From assembly GCF_009730915.1 (NCBI RefSeq), contig NC_052490.1, positions 31,558,625 to 31,622,624 of the forward strand: a stretch of 64,000 bases of DNA, read 5' to 3'. The position numbers and the translations under genes were made by a program. This document shows, piece by piece, positions 46,489 to 57,962 of this stretch (its first letter is position 1; the number at the start of each line of letters is the position of its first letter). The notes below the pieces were generated by a model, which worked only from the letters and a program-made list of their open reading frames with translations, was not told where the DNA came from and made no database searches. The DNA is from Dioscorea cayenensis subsp. rotundata. Lineage: Eukaryota > Streptophyta > Magnoliopsida > Dioscoreales > Dioscoreaceae.

Positions 46489-47889
46489 ATGGACACTGTG
46501 GTTCTCTACCCGGTCACCGGCATCGGCCACCTTGCACCTATGACCGAGTTCGCCAAGCTCCTCGTCGCCCAAGGCTTCTCCGTCGCCATCCCCATCCTTC
46601 CACCTATGCATCCCTCGGTTTCCACTTCCGATACAGATTACTACATCAACTGCATCTCTTCCTCTCATCCTTCCATTGCCTTCCACCGCCTGCCACCCTT
46701 CACCGACGAATGCTCTTCCACGAACGTCGGCGTCCGCTTTTTCTCGAAACTCCGAGCCGCCAACCCTCTTCTCCGTGACCTCCTACAGTCCATCTCACAG
46801 ACATCCAACATCCGCGCCATCCTCACGGATTTCTTCTGCACCGAAGCCTTCGAGGTTGCCGCCGATCTCCAGCTACCAGCCTACGTCTTCTTCACCTGTA
46901 GCGCCTTCATTCTTGCCTATTTCCTCTACCTCCCCACCTTACACAGCGAGATGACATCCGGCACACGTGAACTCGGAGAAACCCCCATCCACCTCCCTGG
47001 TTTACCACCTATCCCAGCTTCTCATTTGCCAAATTTCATGCTTGATCGGGACGAGGGATTACAAGCCTTAGTCAATGCATTCTCACGCCTCCCAGAACCC
47101 AAAGGTATCATCCTCAACTCATTCGAGTTTCTGGAGTCCAGAACACTGAAGACTATACGCGAAGGACACTGCCTCCCCAACAGAGAGACACCACCAGTGT
47201 ACTGCGTGGGGCCGTTGATCAGTGAAAATGAAGGAGGAGAGAGGCACGAGTGTTTAGCATGGCTCGACAAGCAGCCCAAAGGGAGTGTTGTTTTCCTGTG
47301 CTTCGGGAGCGGGGGACGCCTCCAGGCGGAGCAAGTCAAAGAGATCGCCATGGGGCTGGAGAGAAGCAAGCAGAGGTTTCTCTGGGTTGTGCGAAGCCCA
47401 CCTGATCCGGAAAATAGGTTCCCGAGTTCTGACGAGGTAAATCTTGACACGCTTCTCCCTGTTGGGTTTGTGGAACGAACGGAAGGAAGGGGAATGGTGG
47501 TGAAGGCGTGGGCGCCGCAAGTGGAAGTGCTGAACCACGAGGCCACAGATGGGTTCGTGACTCACTGCGGGTGGAACTCTGTGCTAGAGGCGGTGTGCGC
47601 CGGAGTAGGGATGATAGCGTGGCCGCTGTATGCTGAGCAGAAGATGAACAAGGTGGTGTTGGTGGAGGAGATGAAGCTGGCGGTGGAGATGAAGGGTTAT
47701 GATAAAGCAATGGTGGTGGCGGAGGAGGTTGAGAAGCGCGTGAGGTGGCTCATGGAGTCCGATGGTGGAAAGGAGCTGAGGAACAAAGCTAAGGAGATGA
47801 AGGATCCTGCGATGGCTGCTTTCAGTAATGGCGGGTCATCACGTGTTGCCGTGTTGGAGCTCGTTTCGCAGTGGAAAAGACGGTGTTGA
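46489..47889 (+). CDS. UDP-glycosyltransferase, UGT88-like (array gene 6), 466 aa
   Basis: Intronless family-1 glycosyltransferase. Catalytic H14 (TGIGHLAPM) and D114 (ILTDFFC). HLPGLPPIPASHLPN covers 168-182. The PSPG box is W341-Q384 with W362 and the terminal Gln. The usual [12 protein letters not shown] is [12 protein letters not shown] here; an Asp at this normally invariant glycine is unusual. Other local features are CFGSGGRLQAEQ and the short SENEGGERHE linker. The C-terminus VLELVSQWKRRC is close to gene 5. The upstream region was split by a LINE, but about 490 bp of sequence remains between it and the ATG. A copy of the long solo-LTR-like repeat follows 356 bp after the stop. The start is fixed by paralog alignment. 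Confidence 0.94.
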   Translation: MDTVVLYPVTGIGHLAPMTEFAKLLVAQGFSVAIPILPPMHPSVSTSDTDYYINCISSSHPSIAFHRLPPFTDECSSTNVGVRFFSKLRAANPLLRDLLQSISQTSNIRAILTDFFCTEAFEVAADLQLPAYVFFTCSAFILAYFLYLPTLHSEMTSGTRELGETPIHLPGLPPIPASHLPNFMLDRDEGLQALVNAFSRLPEPKGIILNSFEFLESRTLKTIREGHCLPNRETPPVYCVGPLISENEGGERHECLAWLDKQPKGSVVFLCFGSGGRLQAEQVKEIAMGLERSKQRFLWVVRSPPDPENRFPSSDEVNLDTLLPVGFVERTEGRGMVVKAWAPQVEVLNHEATDGFVTHCGWNSVLEAVCAGVGMIAWPLYAEQKMNKVVLVEEMKLAVEMKGYDKAMVVAEEVEKRVRWLMESDGGKELRNKAKEMKDPAMAAFSNGGSSRVAVLELVSQWKRRC

Positions 47890-48245
47890 TTATGATTGAT
47901 GCTTTACAATCACGGGGCATGTTGGCATCCTATGCATGTTTTGGTTTTTCCTAGAACTTAGTAGAACTTATAGCAGGTAAAATAATTTTCACATGTTAAT
48001 GCATGGATTATTGGATTCAATTAAAATGGACTTAGTTATGATCAAGTTCTTTTCCAAACTTTCCCAAATTTTGCCTCTTTGTGGGCATTCATTCCCGCTG
48101 GGATATGTAGACTTTTCTTATGTTACTTCATATACCGTTGTCTGTACTCTGGCTTGATTTTTTATGAAAATTTCCGGTGATTTTTTTTTTTAAAAAAAAA
48201 TACTCAATATGTTGTTTTTTATGGCGATTTCAATGGGATTGTAGG
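47890..48245. other. 3' flank of UGT gene 6
   Basis: AT-rich, no gene. It shares words with the gene 5 3' flank (CATGTTAATGCA, GGATTATT, AATGGACTTAG), consistent with duplication from a common ancestor. Confidence 0.55.
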
Positions 48246-50229
48246 TGTCACACTTGACCCCGGCTCGTCAGACCCGATGTGTCAATAAACGGCCACACAC
48301 CTATAAGGTCGAGACCCAGTTGGCGTATAAGGCCTCAAAATCCGATTCTCAAAAACAATGAGCTATTAAACTTTTGATCTGAAAAAAAAAAAAATTAAAC
48401 AATAGATTATGATCTTGACAGCTCAGAAAGTATTAACTAAAAACTATCGAGATCATAAAAGTTTCAAAATTTCAAAACTCAAATAAGTATAATAAAATAC
48501 AAGTTTATCATAATAAAATTTAGAAGTTAAGTTTTTCAATAAAATATAACTGATCAAAAAATCAAACATATATGTTCCACAAATAACTATTGCTAAAACA
48601 AAATGTCAAAGGTCATATGTTTACCTTCGGTGACCTGAGGCAGAATATCAGAGCTCATAAGTTTACCTTCGGTGACCCGAGCCAGAATTATCAAAAGCGG
48701 TTATTCTTTACCGACGGAACGGTGCGAAACTATAATTTCTATTTCACAGATACATGTCGACACGGTCAATTTTTAACCCCCAAAGTTATTGCAAAGTTAG
48801 TTGGGACTACAAGTTGTTATGTCAAAATACGTAATGTCCAAATATTTATCATAACTGAATACATAAATTTGATGATCCCGTTTTCAGATAAAAATAATTC
48901 AAAGTCATTTCCAAAACTAAATACTTACACATGAATTTCTAATAGTAAATAAATAAGTAATTCAAAATATAATTCGAAATAATAAGCATTTTTCTCAAAA
49001 AATTTCAGAAATTCAAAATATGGGATACTTGCCTAATTAACGGTAAGATTTCAAATTCTTTCACCTATTGAGTTTTCTGAGGAAGCCTTGGATTTGGGAA
49101 TAAGCCATTAAAATTACAAGTAAATCAAATTCTCAAATTCACACGAATGCAAAAACATAATCAAGACACTAACAAAACTATCAAGGTCGATACTAACAAC
49201 CAATTCCTCTACGAACCTTAAGATTGACATCAGCATAGTTTTGCGAACTCTAACCCCAAATCAGAAACTTCAAACTTCTGAAAAACTAGACATCCACATC
49301 TATAACATATCCAAATCTCACAATGATTTGAGATCTACAGAATTTAAGCCATCGCTTTTAAAAATCATAAATATGCAAAACAACAATTTCAAGCATACCT
49401 CTTCCAATAAAAATATCTCACAACATATAACTTCAAATAAGATCAAACTTTAAGAGCATATAATTAACTCAAAATGGAACAACTTTCTTATTAAACATAA
49501 GTCCTGATTCAACTTCTAAGATCAACAAATTCTCAAATCAATCTTCATGATTTCTGCAAAAATGTCATTGAACACATATATACAAATCTGATCATATCTC
49601 TCAATTTACAGTGGTAAAAATTCTAAAATTTGGCAAAGGAAAAGATAACATCATCTTCTACAACTTTTTTATATAAGTCTAAATCTAAATCAGACTCTAC
49701 AATCTTGAAATAAATTAATAAATTCTCAAGGGCTGCACAAAAAAACTATCTGTGTCACCCGAGTTTAAAGCCTATAATTTACAGGATACTACTCCAAAAA
49801 TTCTGAAATTTGGAAGGTACTTAGCCAATGTCAAAATCTACAAGTTTCTTATTTTACTCTTCTCAAATTAATCTCAAACTCCTCAAATAAGAAGCTAACC
49901 TTACCGATCCATCACTAATATCCGACATTAACATATAAAGATCTAGAAAATTAACAATGATAATTCTACAATATTTTTCAAAAATCCGAAGAAGAGGGTT
50001 CTCACCTCATCAATAACAGTGAATCAATCAAACCCGTGACGGCGAGATCCTTCTCTTTTTCTCATTGGCGACATCACCCGTAAATAGGAGGAAAAAGATG
50101 AGACTAGGTCTTTTTCTTTTCCTAATGGCCGAAGAGATGTTTAGAGTTTTGAAACTGAAAACAAAATTAACAGTTAGGATTAAAAGATAATATCAATGAT
50201 TATGATTTAATTAAGGAGCGAGGCTCACA
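48246..50229 (+). mobile_element. Long solo-LTR-like repeat, copy C (1984 bp), TSD GTAGG/TTAGG
   Basis: Begins TGTCACACTTGACCCCGG and ends GCGAGGCTCACA. Flanks are GTAGG (48241-48245) and TTAGG (50230-50234), a 5-bp duplication with one change. Colinear with copies A and B and in the same orientation. Non-coding; the frames inside are chance. Confidence 0.78.
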
Positions 50230-50365
50230 TTAGGTGAATAATTTTGATATGCATTCAAAATCAAGAAGATTATGCTCCAACTGTCTTAATCGGCAGATGG
50301 TGGACTTTGTTCTGATCATGGTACATGCTATAAATATGTATATATATATATACCTTTTAATAAAA

Positions 50366-50778
50366 GGGGCTTTTGCAGGTGTACCCCTACAAAATTTTGA
50401 AAATACATATTTTTCCCTGAATAAAAGTTAATTGCATACATACCCTTGAATAATATACATAATTGCGTATATAACTTGGGGTTCAAATTAGTTAAAAAAC
50501 CATCCATTAACAAACAACAAGTATATAAAATTATCATTATACCATTGCATATATATCCTTGAAAAGTATTTTTTAAGTTGTATAAGGGTTATTTTGGACC
50601 TTTTGTATATCTTAATCCAAGTTATAACCATAGTTAATCAAGTTTGATTACCGGAATCTAACAGTAGGGGCATATCCGCAATTACCTATATTTTTTAAGA
50701 GTATATATACAATTATGTTTTTTCTGAGGGTAAATATACAATTATAAAACTTTTGAGGGGTTTATAACGAATTCTCCC
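50366..50778. mobile_element. Small Mutator-type MITE (413 bp), TSD TTAATAAAA
   Basis: Inverted ends GGGGCTTTTGCAGGTGTACC and (read inward from the right) GGGAGAATTCGTTATAAACC share CCCCT.CAAAA and CATAATTGTAT-like words further in. A perfect 9-bp duplication TTAATAAAA flanks it (50357-50365, 50779-50787). Non-coding. Confidence 0.75.
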
Positions 50779-50787
50779 TTAATAAAA

Positions 50788-51417
50788 TAATTAATAGTAC
50801 TTATTTCGCTTTTTCCAAATGTGGACATAGTTGCTGCTTTTACTCAAACAAAATAAAACATAAATAATTTTAATATAATTTTTTTTTCTAATATCTCTCG
50901 AATATCTTTTTTTTTATAATCTTAATGGTCTATTACCTTTAATATTTTCATTTCAAGTTACTAACTTTCAAAGATTATGATTTGGTGTATTACTTTTAAT
51001 TTTTATTATAATTTGACTACTTAAAAATATGCAGTTATAATGATCTGATATGGCATATTTGAGAAAAAATATGTCAAGTAGTGCATCACATATGATGGTC
51101 ATTAATGATATATGTTTAGATGACTAAATTATAACAAAAACTTAAAATAGAGAATGAAATCATAACTATTAAAAATTTGGTGACCTAAATAAAAATACAT
51201 GAAAAGATAAAAGATGATTTATATTGTTTACCTTTTTATTTTTTACTTTTATAAAATATGGGATGCGCATATTAAGAACATGCATAAATATAAAGTTAGT
51301 CTCTCAACAAATCTACGGTTTTGCTCTATGAAAACTAAAATTGAAATTGTTCTCCTCAATAAAACATAAACACCCTATACATTAAATCGGATACCAATAA
51401 ATTAAGATGTCCTTAAC

Positions 51418-51451
<34 letters not shown>

Positions 51452-51674
51452 TTCCTTCAGTCGTTTGAAACAAGCAAAAACAAATTAAGGACAATCTTTA
51501 AATTAAATAGGTACAAAAATCAAGCTCTAGTATTAATTCCCTGCCCAAACCATTATAGAAAAACAGCTAAAAAAGGCTTCACTGTCCATGGATATTGTGG
51601 ATCTGTGGTGCTCTTACCCTCCATGTGGTTGGCCACCACATCTCACTCATTAGTCACTACAATGTGTCGAGTAA
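50788..51674. other. AT-rich intergenic with TTA microsatellite
   Basis: No gene. A TTA trinucleotide run of about eleven units occupies 51419-51451. A possible 95-codon frame at 51407 includes the microsatellite and is not convincing. Confidence 0.5.
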
Positions 51675-52130
51675 TTTTCTTGGTTGAGCACTAACCTTTG
51701 AACATATTTCAATTTGAGCACTAACATTCAAAATGTATCAAAATTAGCACTAACATTTAATTTGGTTATACCGGTGAGGTTGTTGGGGTTTTCTGGTGAG
51801 AATTCAGTCACGTGGACACTTGACTCTACCTCATCTTCACTCGTGAACATTGCCACATCAACAAGTGAGGGCAAAAAGAGGAAAAAGATGATCAGAACAG
51901 AGAATGAAGAGGCTGATGTGGCAGTTAACATGGAAGAGAAGTGCACATCTGGAGAAATTCTCGATGTGGTAGCCTCAGGGCGTGAAGATGATGTAGAGTC
52001 CGAGCGTCTACGCCATCGAATTCTAAATTTGAAAACCCCAATAATCTCACCAATGAAATCAAATTAAATGTTAACGCTCACTTTGATACATTTTTGAATG
52101 TCGTGCTCAAATTAAAAATATGACCAAAAA
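51675..52130. repeat. Fold-back (inverted-repeat) element, approximate ends
   Basis: The left arm (TCAATTTGAGCACTAACATT, then ACATTTAATTTGG, GTGAGGTTGTTGGGGTTTTC) is complementary to the right arm (GAAAACCCCAATAATCTCAC, AATTAAATGTTAACG, GTGCTCAAATT). TAGTCACTACAATGTGTC and TAGTCACTACAATGCGTC lie outside the two arms, longer than a usual target duplication. The class is unknown. The 117-codon frame (51714-52067) spans arms and centre and is probably not a gene. Confidence 0.6.
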
Positions 52131-52366
52131 TACCGGCAATGTGTCACTAGTCACTACAATGCGTCTTTCAAGAGACAAAAAAATAAAACAGTAATAGTAG
52201 ATTTTATATGTAAAGAAAATAATGAGAGGACGGCAAGGCAGGCAATTGCAAACATATGGGACCATATAATTAATAACTATAGGTTTGTGCTGCAAAGGGT
52301 ACCACACCTGTTATCTCCGAGAACGAAAAACAGATCAAAGCCTCAGCATCCCTACAACCACCGTCC

Positions 52367-53815
52367 ATGGATAACACAGTGGTGCTCTTCCCGTCCAGTG
52401 GCGTCGGCCACCTCGCGCCCATGACCGAGTTCGCCAAGCTCCTAGTTTCCCACGGTCTCTCGGTCTCCATCGTCGTCCTCCCACCTTTCTCCCCCTTCTC
52501 CACAGCATCCTCCGTTAATAACTTCATCTCCGCCGTCACCTCCCACCCCTCCATCACCTTCCACCATCTCCCTCCAATCCCAGTCTCCCACTCCCCTCTT
52601 CCAACTTCAAAACCCAGCCGTTCCCCCCTCTTACCCCTCTTCCTTTTCCTCCGCGCCGTAAACCCCTACCTCCGTGACCTCCTCCGCTCCATCTCCCAAA
52701 CATCCAAGATTCGCGCCATTCTTCTCGACTTCTTCTGCACCGAGGCCTTACACGTCGCCGCTGAAATCCAAATCCCTGCTTACATCTTCTCCGCCTCCAG
52801 CTCTTTCATCATCGCTTACTTTCTTTATCTCCCCACACTATACAACGAGATAACAGAGCATTTCCAAGACCTCGGAGAAACTCCCATCCACTTCCCCGGT
52901 ATGCCACCAATTCCGGCCTCACACTTGCCCTCCGCCGTGCAAATGCATGACGATATATACCGAACATACGTTAATTATTTAGCCCGCTTACCTGAATCCA
53001 AAGGCATCGTCATCAACTCATTCGAGTATCTTGAATCCAGAACACTGAAGACGATATCACAAGGTCTCTGCTTGCAAGGCAGAGTGACACCGCCAGTGCA
53101 CTGCGTTGGGCCATTGATTACTGGAAGAGCAGCAGCAGAGAGACACGATTGTTTGGCTTGGCTTGACAAGCAGCCTAAAGGGAGCGTCGTGTTCCTCTGC
53201 TTCGGGAGCATGGGACGGTTCCCGGCGGAGCAAATCAAGGAGATCGCTATAGGGCTGGAGAGAAGCGAGCAGAGGTTTCTATGGGTGGTGCGAAGCCCAC
53301 TGGACACCGAAAATATGTTTAGGAGTGCTGGTGATGCAGATCTTGACAGTCTTCTTCCTGCCGGGTTTGGGGATCGAACGGAAGGGAGAGGAATGGTGGT
53401 GAAGGATTGGGCACCGCAAGTGGAGGTGCTGAACCACGAGGCCACGGGTGGCTTTGTGACGCACTGCGGATGGAACTCGGTGCTGGAGGCGGTGTGCGCT
53501 GGAGTGGGGATGATAGCGTGGCCATTGTATGCTGAGCAGAAGATGAACAAGGTGGTGTTGGTGGAGGAGATGAAGCTGGCGGTGGAGATGAAGGGTTATG
53601 ATAAGGGAATGGTGACGGCGAAGGAGGTGGAGACGCGCGTGAGGTGGTTTATGGAGTCCGATGGTGGGACGGAGCTGAGGGAGCGAGCTAAGGAGATGAA
53701 GGATCGCGCTGCGGCGGCTGTCAGTGATGGAGGGTCATCTCACGCCACTGTGGTCAAGCTCACCGGCGAGTGGAAAAAAGTTCTTGCTGACATAGTTCAA
53801 ATTCAATGTGGTTAA
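52367..53815 (+). CDS. UDP-glycosyltransferase, UGT88-like (array gene 7), 482 aa, most diverged
   Basis: Intronless family-1 glycosyltransferase and the outlier of the array. Catalytic H15 (SGVGHLAPM) and D121 (ILLDFF). An extra loop PVSHSPLPTSKPSRSPLLPL at residues 72-91, absent in the others, lies in the N-terminal acceptor domain. HFPGMPPIPASHLPS covers 175-189. The PSPG box is W348-Q391 with W369 and a terminal Gln and has the consensus [32 protein letters not shown] (189-208) replaces the DRDEGLQ..VDAFSR segment of the paralogs. The C-terminus (TGEWKKVLADIVQIQCG) is longer. From about residue 345 on the DNA is very like gene 6, so the donor-binding half is conserved or homogenised while the acceptor half has diverged. 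Different acceptor use is a reasonable inference. Confidence 0.94.
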   Translation: MDNTVVLFPSSGVGHLAPMTEFAKLLVSHGLSVSIVVLPPFSPFSTASSVNNFISAVTSHPSITFHHLPPIPVSHSPLPTSKPSRSPLLPLFLFLRAVNPYLRDLLRSISQTSKIRAILLDFFCTEALHVAAEIQIPAYIFSASSSFIIAYFLYLPTLYNEITEHFQDLGETPIHFPGMPPIPASHLPSAVQMHDDIYRTYVNYLARLPESKGIVINSFEYLESRTLKTISQGLCLQGRVTPPVHCVGPLITGRAAAERHDCLAWLDKQPKGSVVFLCFGSMGRFPAEQIKEIAIGLERSEQRFLWVVRSPLDTENMFRSAGDADLDSLLPAGFGDRTEGRGMVVKDWAPQVEVLNHEATGGFVTHCGWNSVLEAVCAGVGMIAWPLYAEQKMNKVVLVEEMKLAVEMKGYDKGMVTAKEVETRVRWFMESDGGTELRERAKEMKDRAAAAVSDGGSSHATVVKLTGEWKKVLADIVQIQCG

Positions 53816-56059
53816 TTTAACAATAAAGTGATGGTTGTGTTCTTCAGTTATAGTCTTATAGAAAGTAGAAATAATTGAAAGGCTTAAATCAATTCAGTTT
53901 TTATTGATTTATTCTATATTATACATTACATAAAACCAAAAATTATTTTTAAAATTTTTGCATTTTTTTTAATTATATATCACAATGAGTATTTTTTAGT
54001 ACCATGCATGGTACTTTTTTATGGTATTTTAGTAATTAATTTAAAAAATACTACCATGCATGATACTTTTTTACGGTATTTTAGTAATTAATTTAAAAAA
54101 TACTCATTTTTAGTATATAATTTTAAAAATATAATATTAAAAAAAAGCTATATTAGTTTTTTTTATGTAAAACTCTAAAGAGTTCTAAGAAAAAAATTAA
54201 CATAAAGTGAGGTTAAAGTATTGTTGAGTTTGTGAGTGTGCTTTATATTTGTACCCGTATTTGATTTAAAATAAGAATGTTTGTGTAAAAAAATATTATA
54301 TTACATAAAATTCTATTTTAATTAATTAATTATAAATAAAAAAGAAAATAAATTTTTATTAATATACTATATAGCTAAAGATCTAAAGATTTAAAAGCTT
54401 TTCAATAAATGAAAGAAAAGGTCAAATTCAGCATTAAATTATTTGATTCCCTTAGTAATAAATAATAATCATCAATGTAACACCAGTTCTTAGGACTTGG
54501 GAGGACTCCTGTTGTCAGCGATGTCGTCACTGACCCTTGTACCACCTCTTCAACTACCTTTCCCTTTGCCAATTACTGTATCAATTATTTTTTTTCCTTT
54601 TCCTATGAAACTCTTGCAACCTATGGTGTGTTCGCTTGCATAATAGTTGTGGCGCAAATGCAAGGCTTCCTCTTGTCCCAATTCATAGTGTCAAACAATT
54701 AGGTGTTCCGGTAATCTGCCCCATGTGAAACAAAATGTACTTACTTTTTTTGTCCAGATTTTCTAGGGCTGCTCTAAAATCTTAATATCTATGTCCAGAT
54801 ATTTCAACAATTACTTGTGTCCACTGTTATATAGCAATAGAAACTTGGACCACTTGCTTTTTAGCTGTCTTGCCGTCTCTGCAAATTGGGTGAATTATTA
54901 CAATTTTTTCCTTGTCCCACATACCATCTTCACCATTAAAGAGGTTTGCAGTTTTTGAATGCGTAATTGTGCCTTCACTCACAAGGGCATGAGAGATTAT
55001 TTTATCCATGAGATCTGTTCCACAAATTTGCCATATTGTCATGTCTTTTTGTCAGTTATTTTGCTTTTGTTGTTTTTGTGTTGTTTTTTTAATTAAATTA
55101 TGATTTCATTCATTTTTATAATAACAAAAAAAAATCATAATATCTATTCCGCTATAACGAAGTGATTCTTATTCTTTCTTGCATACAAAAAAATATATAT
55201 ATTTTATTGTCATTGTAATATGGTGATTCTTATTCTTTGTTATGTATAAAAAAAATTATTGTATTTATTTTCTACAAGATACAAATAATATCTCTATTTT
55301 AAAAAAAATAAATTGTAATTTAATAATTCAAAACTGACACTTTAAACTTTTACAAATTAGTGGTTTATGTGATAATATTATTGTAATACATATCACCTAT
55401 TGTAATATATTTCATAAACAAGAAAAAACATACTATTATATATACAAATTGATTTTTAAATATTAAATATAATTGAATTTGTTAAATAAATTTTATTAAA
55501 AATATAACCACATCAAATTGTTTTATAAAAAAAATAAGTATTTTTTAGTTTGTATTTAATATCTATTGTTATATATTAAAAAAAATATTTATTTAAATAA
55601 ATATAATTCTTTTCATAAAAAATATACCATATCATGTTCACATTTGGTAACTTTTTCCCTTATCCCAAGTGAGAGGTGGGTGGGGTGTGATTTGGGCTAG
55701 GGGTGCTTGCGCCTTGTCTTTTTTGGCCCATGAAATATATATATATATATATATATACATATAATTATTAACATATTAATAATTGTAATTCACATGTAAA
55801 AACATAAAAACCGTGGCACTCGTGATCACCACTAATAATGATATTTTTTTTTTCCCTACCAAGTTCTGCTTGAATTGATGTAGAACTGAAGCAAAATTTA
55901 TCTCGAGCTTAAACTCAAATGAGATAATCAATAAACTTCAAAAGACAAATTTCTTTGGGGTAGATGAGTGGGTTTGCCTTAAACCTCAACCATACAAACA
56001 ACATTTATTGGTATTGCAGTTGCATAAAGCATATAAACTCAATTTAAAATATTTTGAAA

Positions 56060-57582
56060 TATAAATTGTTAGCTATAAAATATAAATTGTAAATTACCTC
56101 TCTGCCGACTCCTTGGCATCTTGTATTTTAAACAAATATAAAAAATTTGATTCTACTAAGTAAGCAATATGTATACCACTATTACAACAACAAAATGGTA
56201 TTTAAGTAATTCTCCTCCAAAATCTAAGGTTTAGGTTTAAATCGACGATACTCTTGACCCTCTCCTTCTGCCTCTATTCATAACATATAAGAATTTACTA
56301 GGTTTTGTCAATGTGACCTACGTCTATATTTAGAGAGATAAATTTTACTTAATATTTCTTGAGAAAAGCTAATGCAACAATTATAAGAGACCTTAAAATC
56401 AAAAATACATAATACAACACCCAAGAAATCCGGTTCAAATTGCTCCAAATAATACATAAAATAAATGGGATCGGTTTGTAACTACCATAGACCTCAAATT
56501 TTTGAAAAGGAGGATAAACCACTTCAATTAAGGAAAATCTCAAATTTTTTTCCCTCTAGCTCCCAAAATGTTAGGTCATGCCATAATTTTGAACAGGTTT
56601 TAAAGGATTCAAAATATCTCAACAATAAATACTCACATTAGATTAAAAATTATATCACATTTGCACATTAGGTTAAAAATTATATCCCATTTTTGACAAA
56701 AACCTTTATGTCATGCATCAATAAAAAAAATTGTGACATTATGTAATTCTTTGTAATTACTAATGCTATATATTTATACAGAATGAGACTATCATGAATA
56801 TTTATATTTTAATGATATATATATATATATATATCATGAAATAATTAAGACATACATATCCAAATGAAATAGTCACTAATAATGTGCAGTAGTATTAATG
56901 GCACAATGTTAAAACTATTTTTAAAAAATAATGTTATATAATCATTACAATATATTGATGACGAAATGAGAACTTTAGCAAATATTATTAGTACAGAAAA
57001 ATTTGATGCCACATATTTGTGAGATGCTTCTATGTGATGATATGAAGTTTCATTACATACAATATTCTATTTGTAAAATTCAGTAGTGATTTTCAATCTT
57101 CATCATATTATATATACTTTTTGTAACCAACCTATGAGAAATGCATCATATAGCAAATCGTCATTAATTATCTAATTATTACAATGAAAGTTGTAAACCA
57201 TCATATAGCAAATCGTCATTAATCATCTAATTATTACAATGAAAGTTGTAAACCTCAACATATAAGACATTTGTGTGTTACTATAATCAAGGTTGAGATC
57301 ATCCACTTGTTCTTCCCTGTACTGTTCCCAATGAATTGAGGTAAGAACTTCTGTTGTTAATTCTCTTCAACAATAATTTAGTTGTTGAATTTGAAGAAAT
57401 ATAAATTGCATGTTATAGAGTATAGATTCTAATTTACCTCTTTGCCTACTCCTTGACATCCTGTACTATAAACAAACATAAAAAGTTCGATTCTACTAAG
57501 CAACATGTACAACTACCATTGTTACAACAAACAAAAATGGTATTTAATTAATTCTCCTCCAAAATCTAAGGTCTACGTTTAA
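56060..57582. repeat. Direct repeat pair 1.3 kb apart (56060-56235 and 57400-57582)
   Basis: Both members share ACTCCTTG.CATC.TGTA, TTCTACTAAG, ATGGTATTTAA and AATTCTCCTCCAAAATCTAAGG in order. They are AT-rich and non-coding. They could be ends of a larger element or an old tandem duplication. Confidence 0.6.
57147..57255. repeat. 54-bp tandem duplication
   Basis: CATCATATAGCAAATCGTCA...GAAAGTTGTAAAC occurs twice back to back with one difference (AATTATC versus AATCATC). The low divergence suggests a recent slippage-type event. Confidence 0.85.
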
Positions 57583-57877
57583 ATAGTTTCAAAATCAATG
57601 GATGATTTGTGTCATGTGCACATTATCTCTATTTCACATGAGTTAAATCCTCGAACCCGCTCTCATCACGTGGACGCACGTGAACAAGATACAACATTAC
57701 ACTTGAATTAATTGTTTACTATCCTACATGAGAAACTTATGTTAGTGTCTGGTTTTGGCCCTCTTGTTCATTGTCAAATAAACAGGAATAAAATACTACA
57801 AATATTTGTAAGTAAATTTTAAGTGAACTATTTAAAATAGTCAATTGTGTATACTAAATTTCTACTCACATGCGCAA

Positions 57878-57962
57878 AGATCATGGATTGAATTCTCACC
57901 ACTCGCATAGGATGAGAGGCGCATGAGTCCTTGGTACGCTGAAAAAACATGTGCACACTCTA
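57878..57962 (+). mobile_element. SINE fragment
   Basis: GATCATGGATTGAATTCTCA, GGATGAGAGGCGCATGAGTC and CATGTGCAC correspond to the second half of the SINE at 29222-29411. The 5' half with the A box is missing or diverged. Confidence 0.5.
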
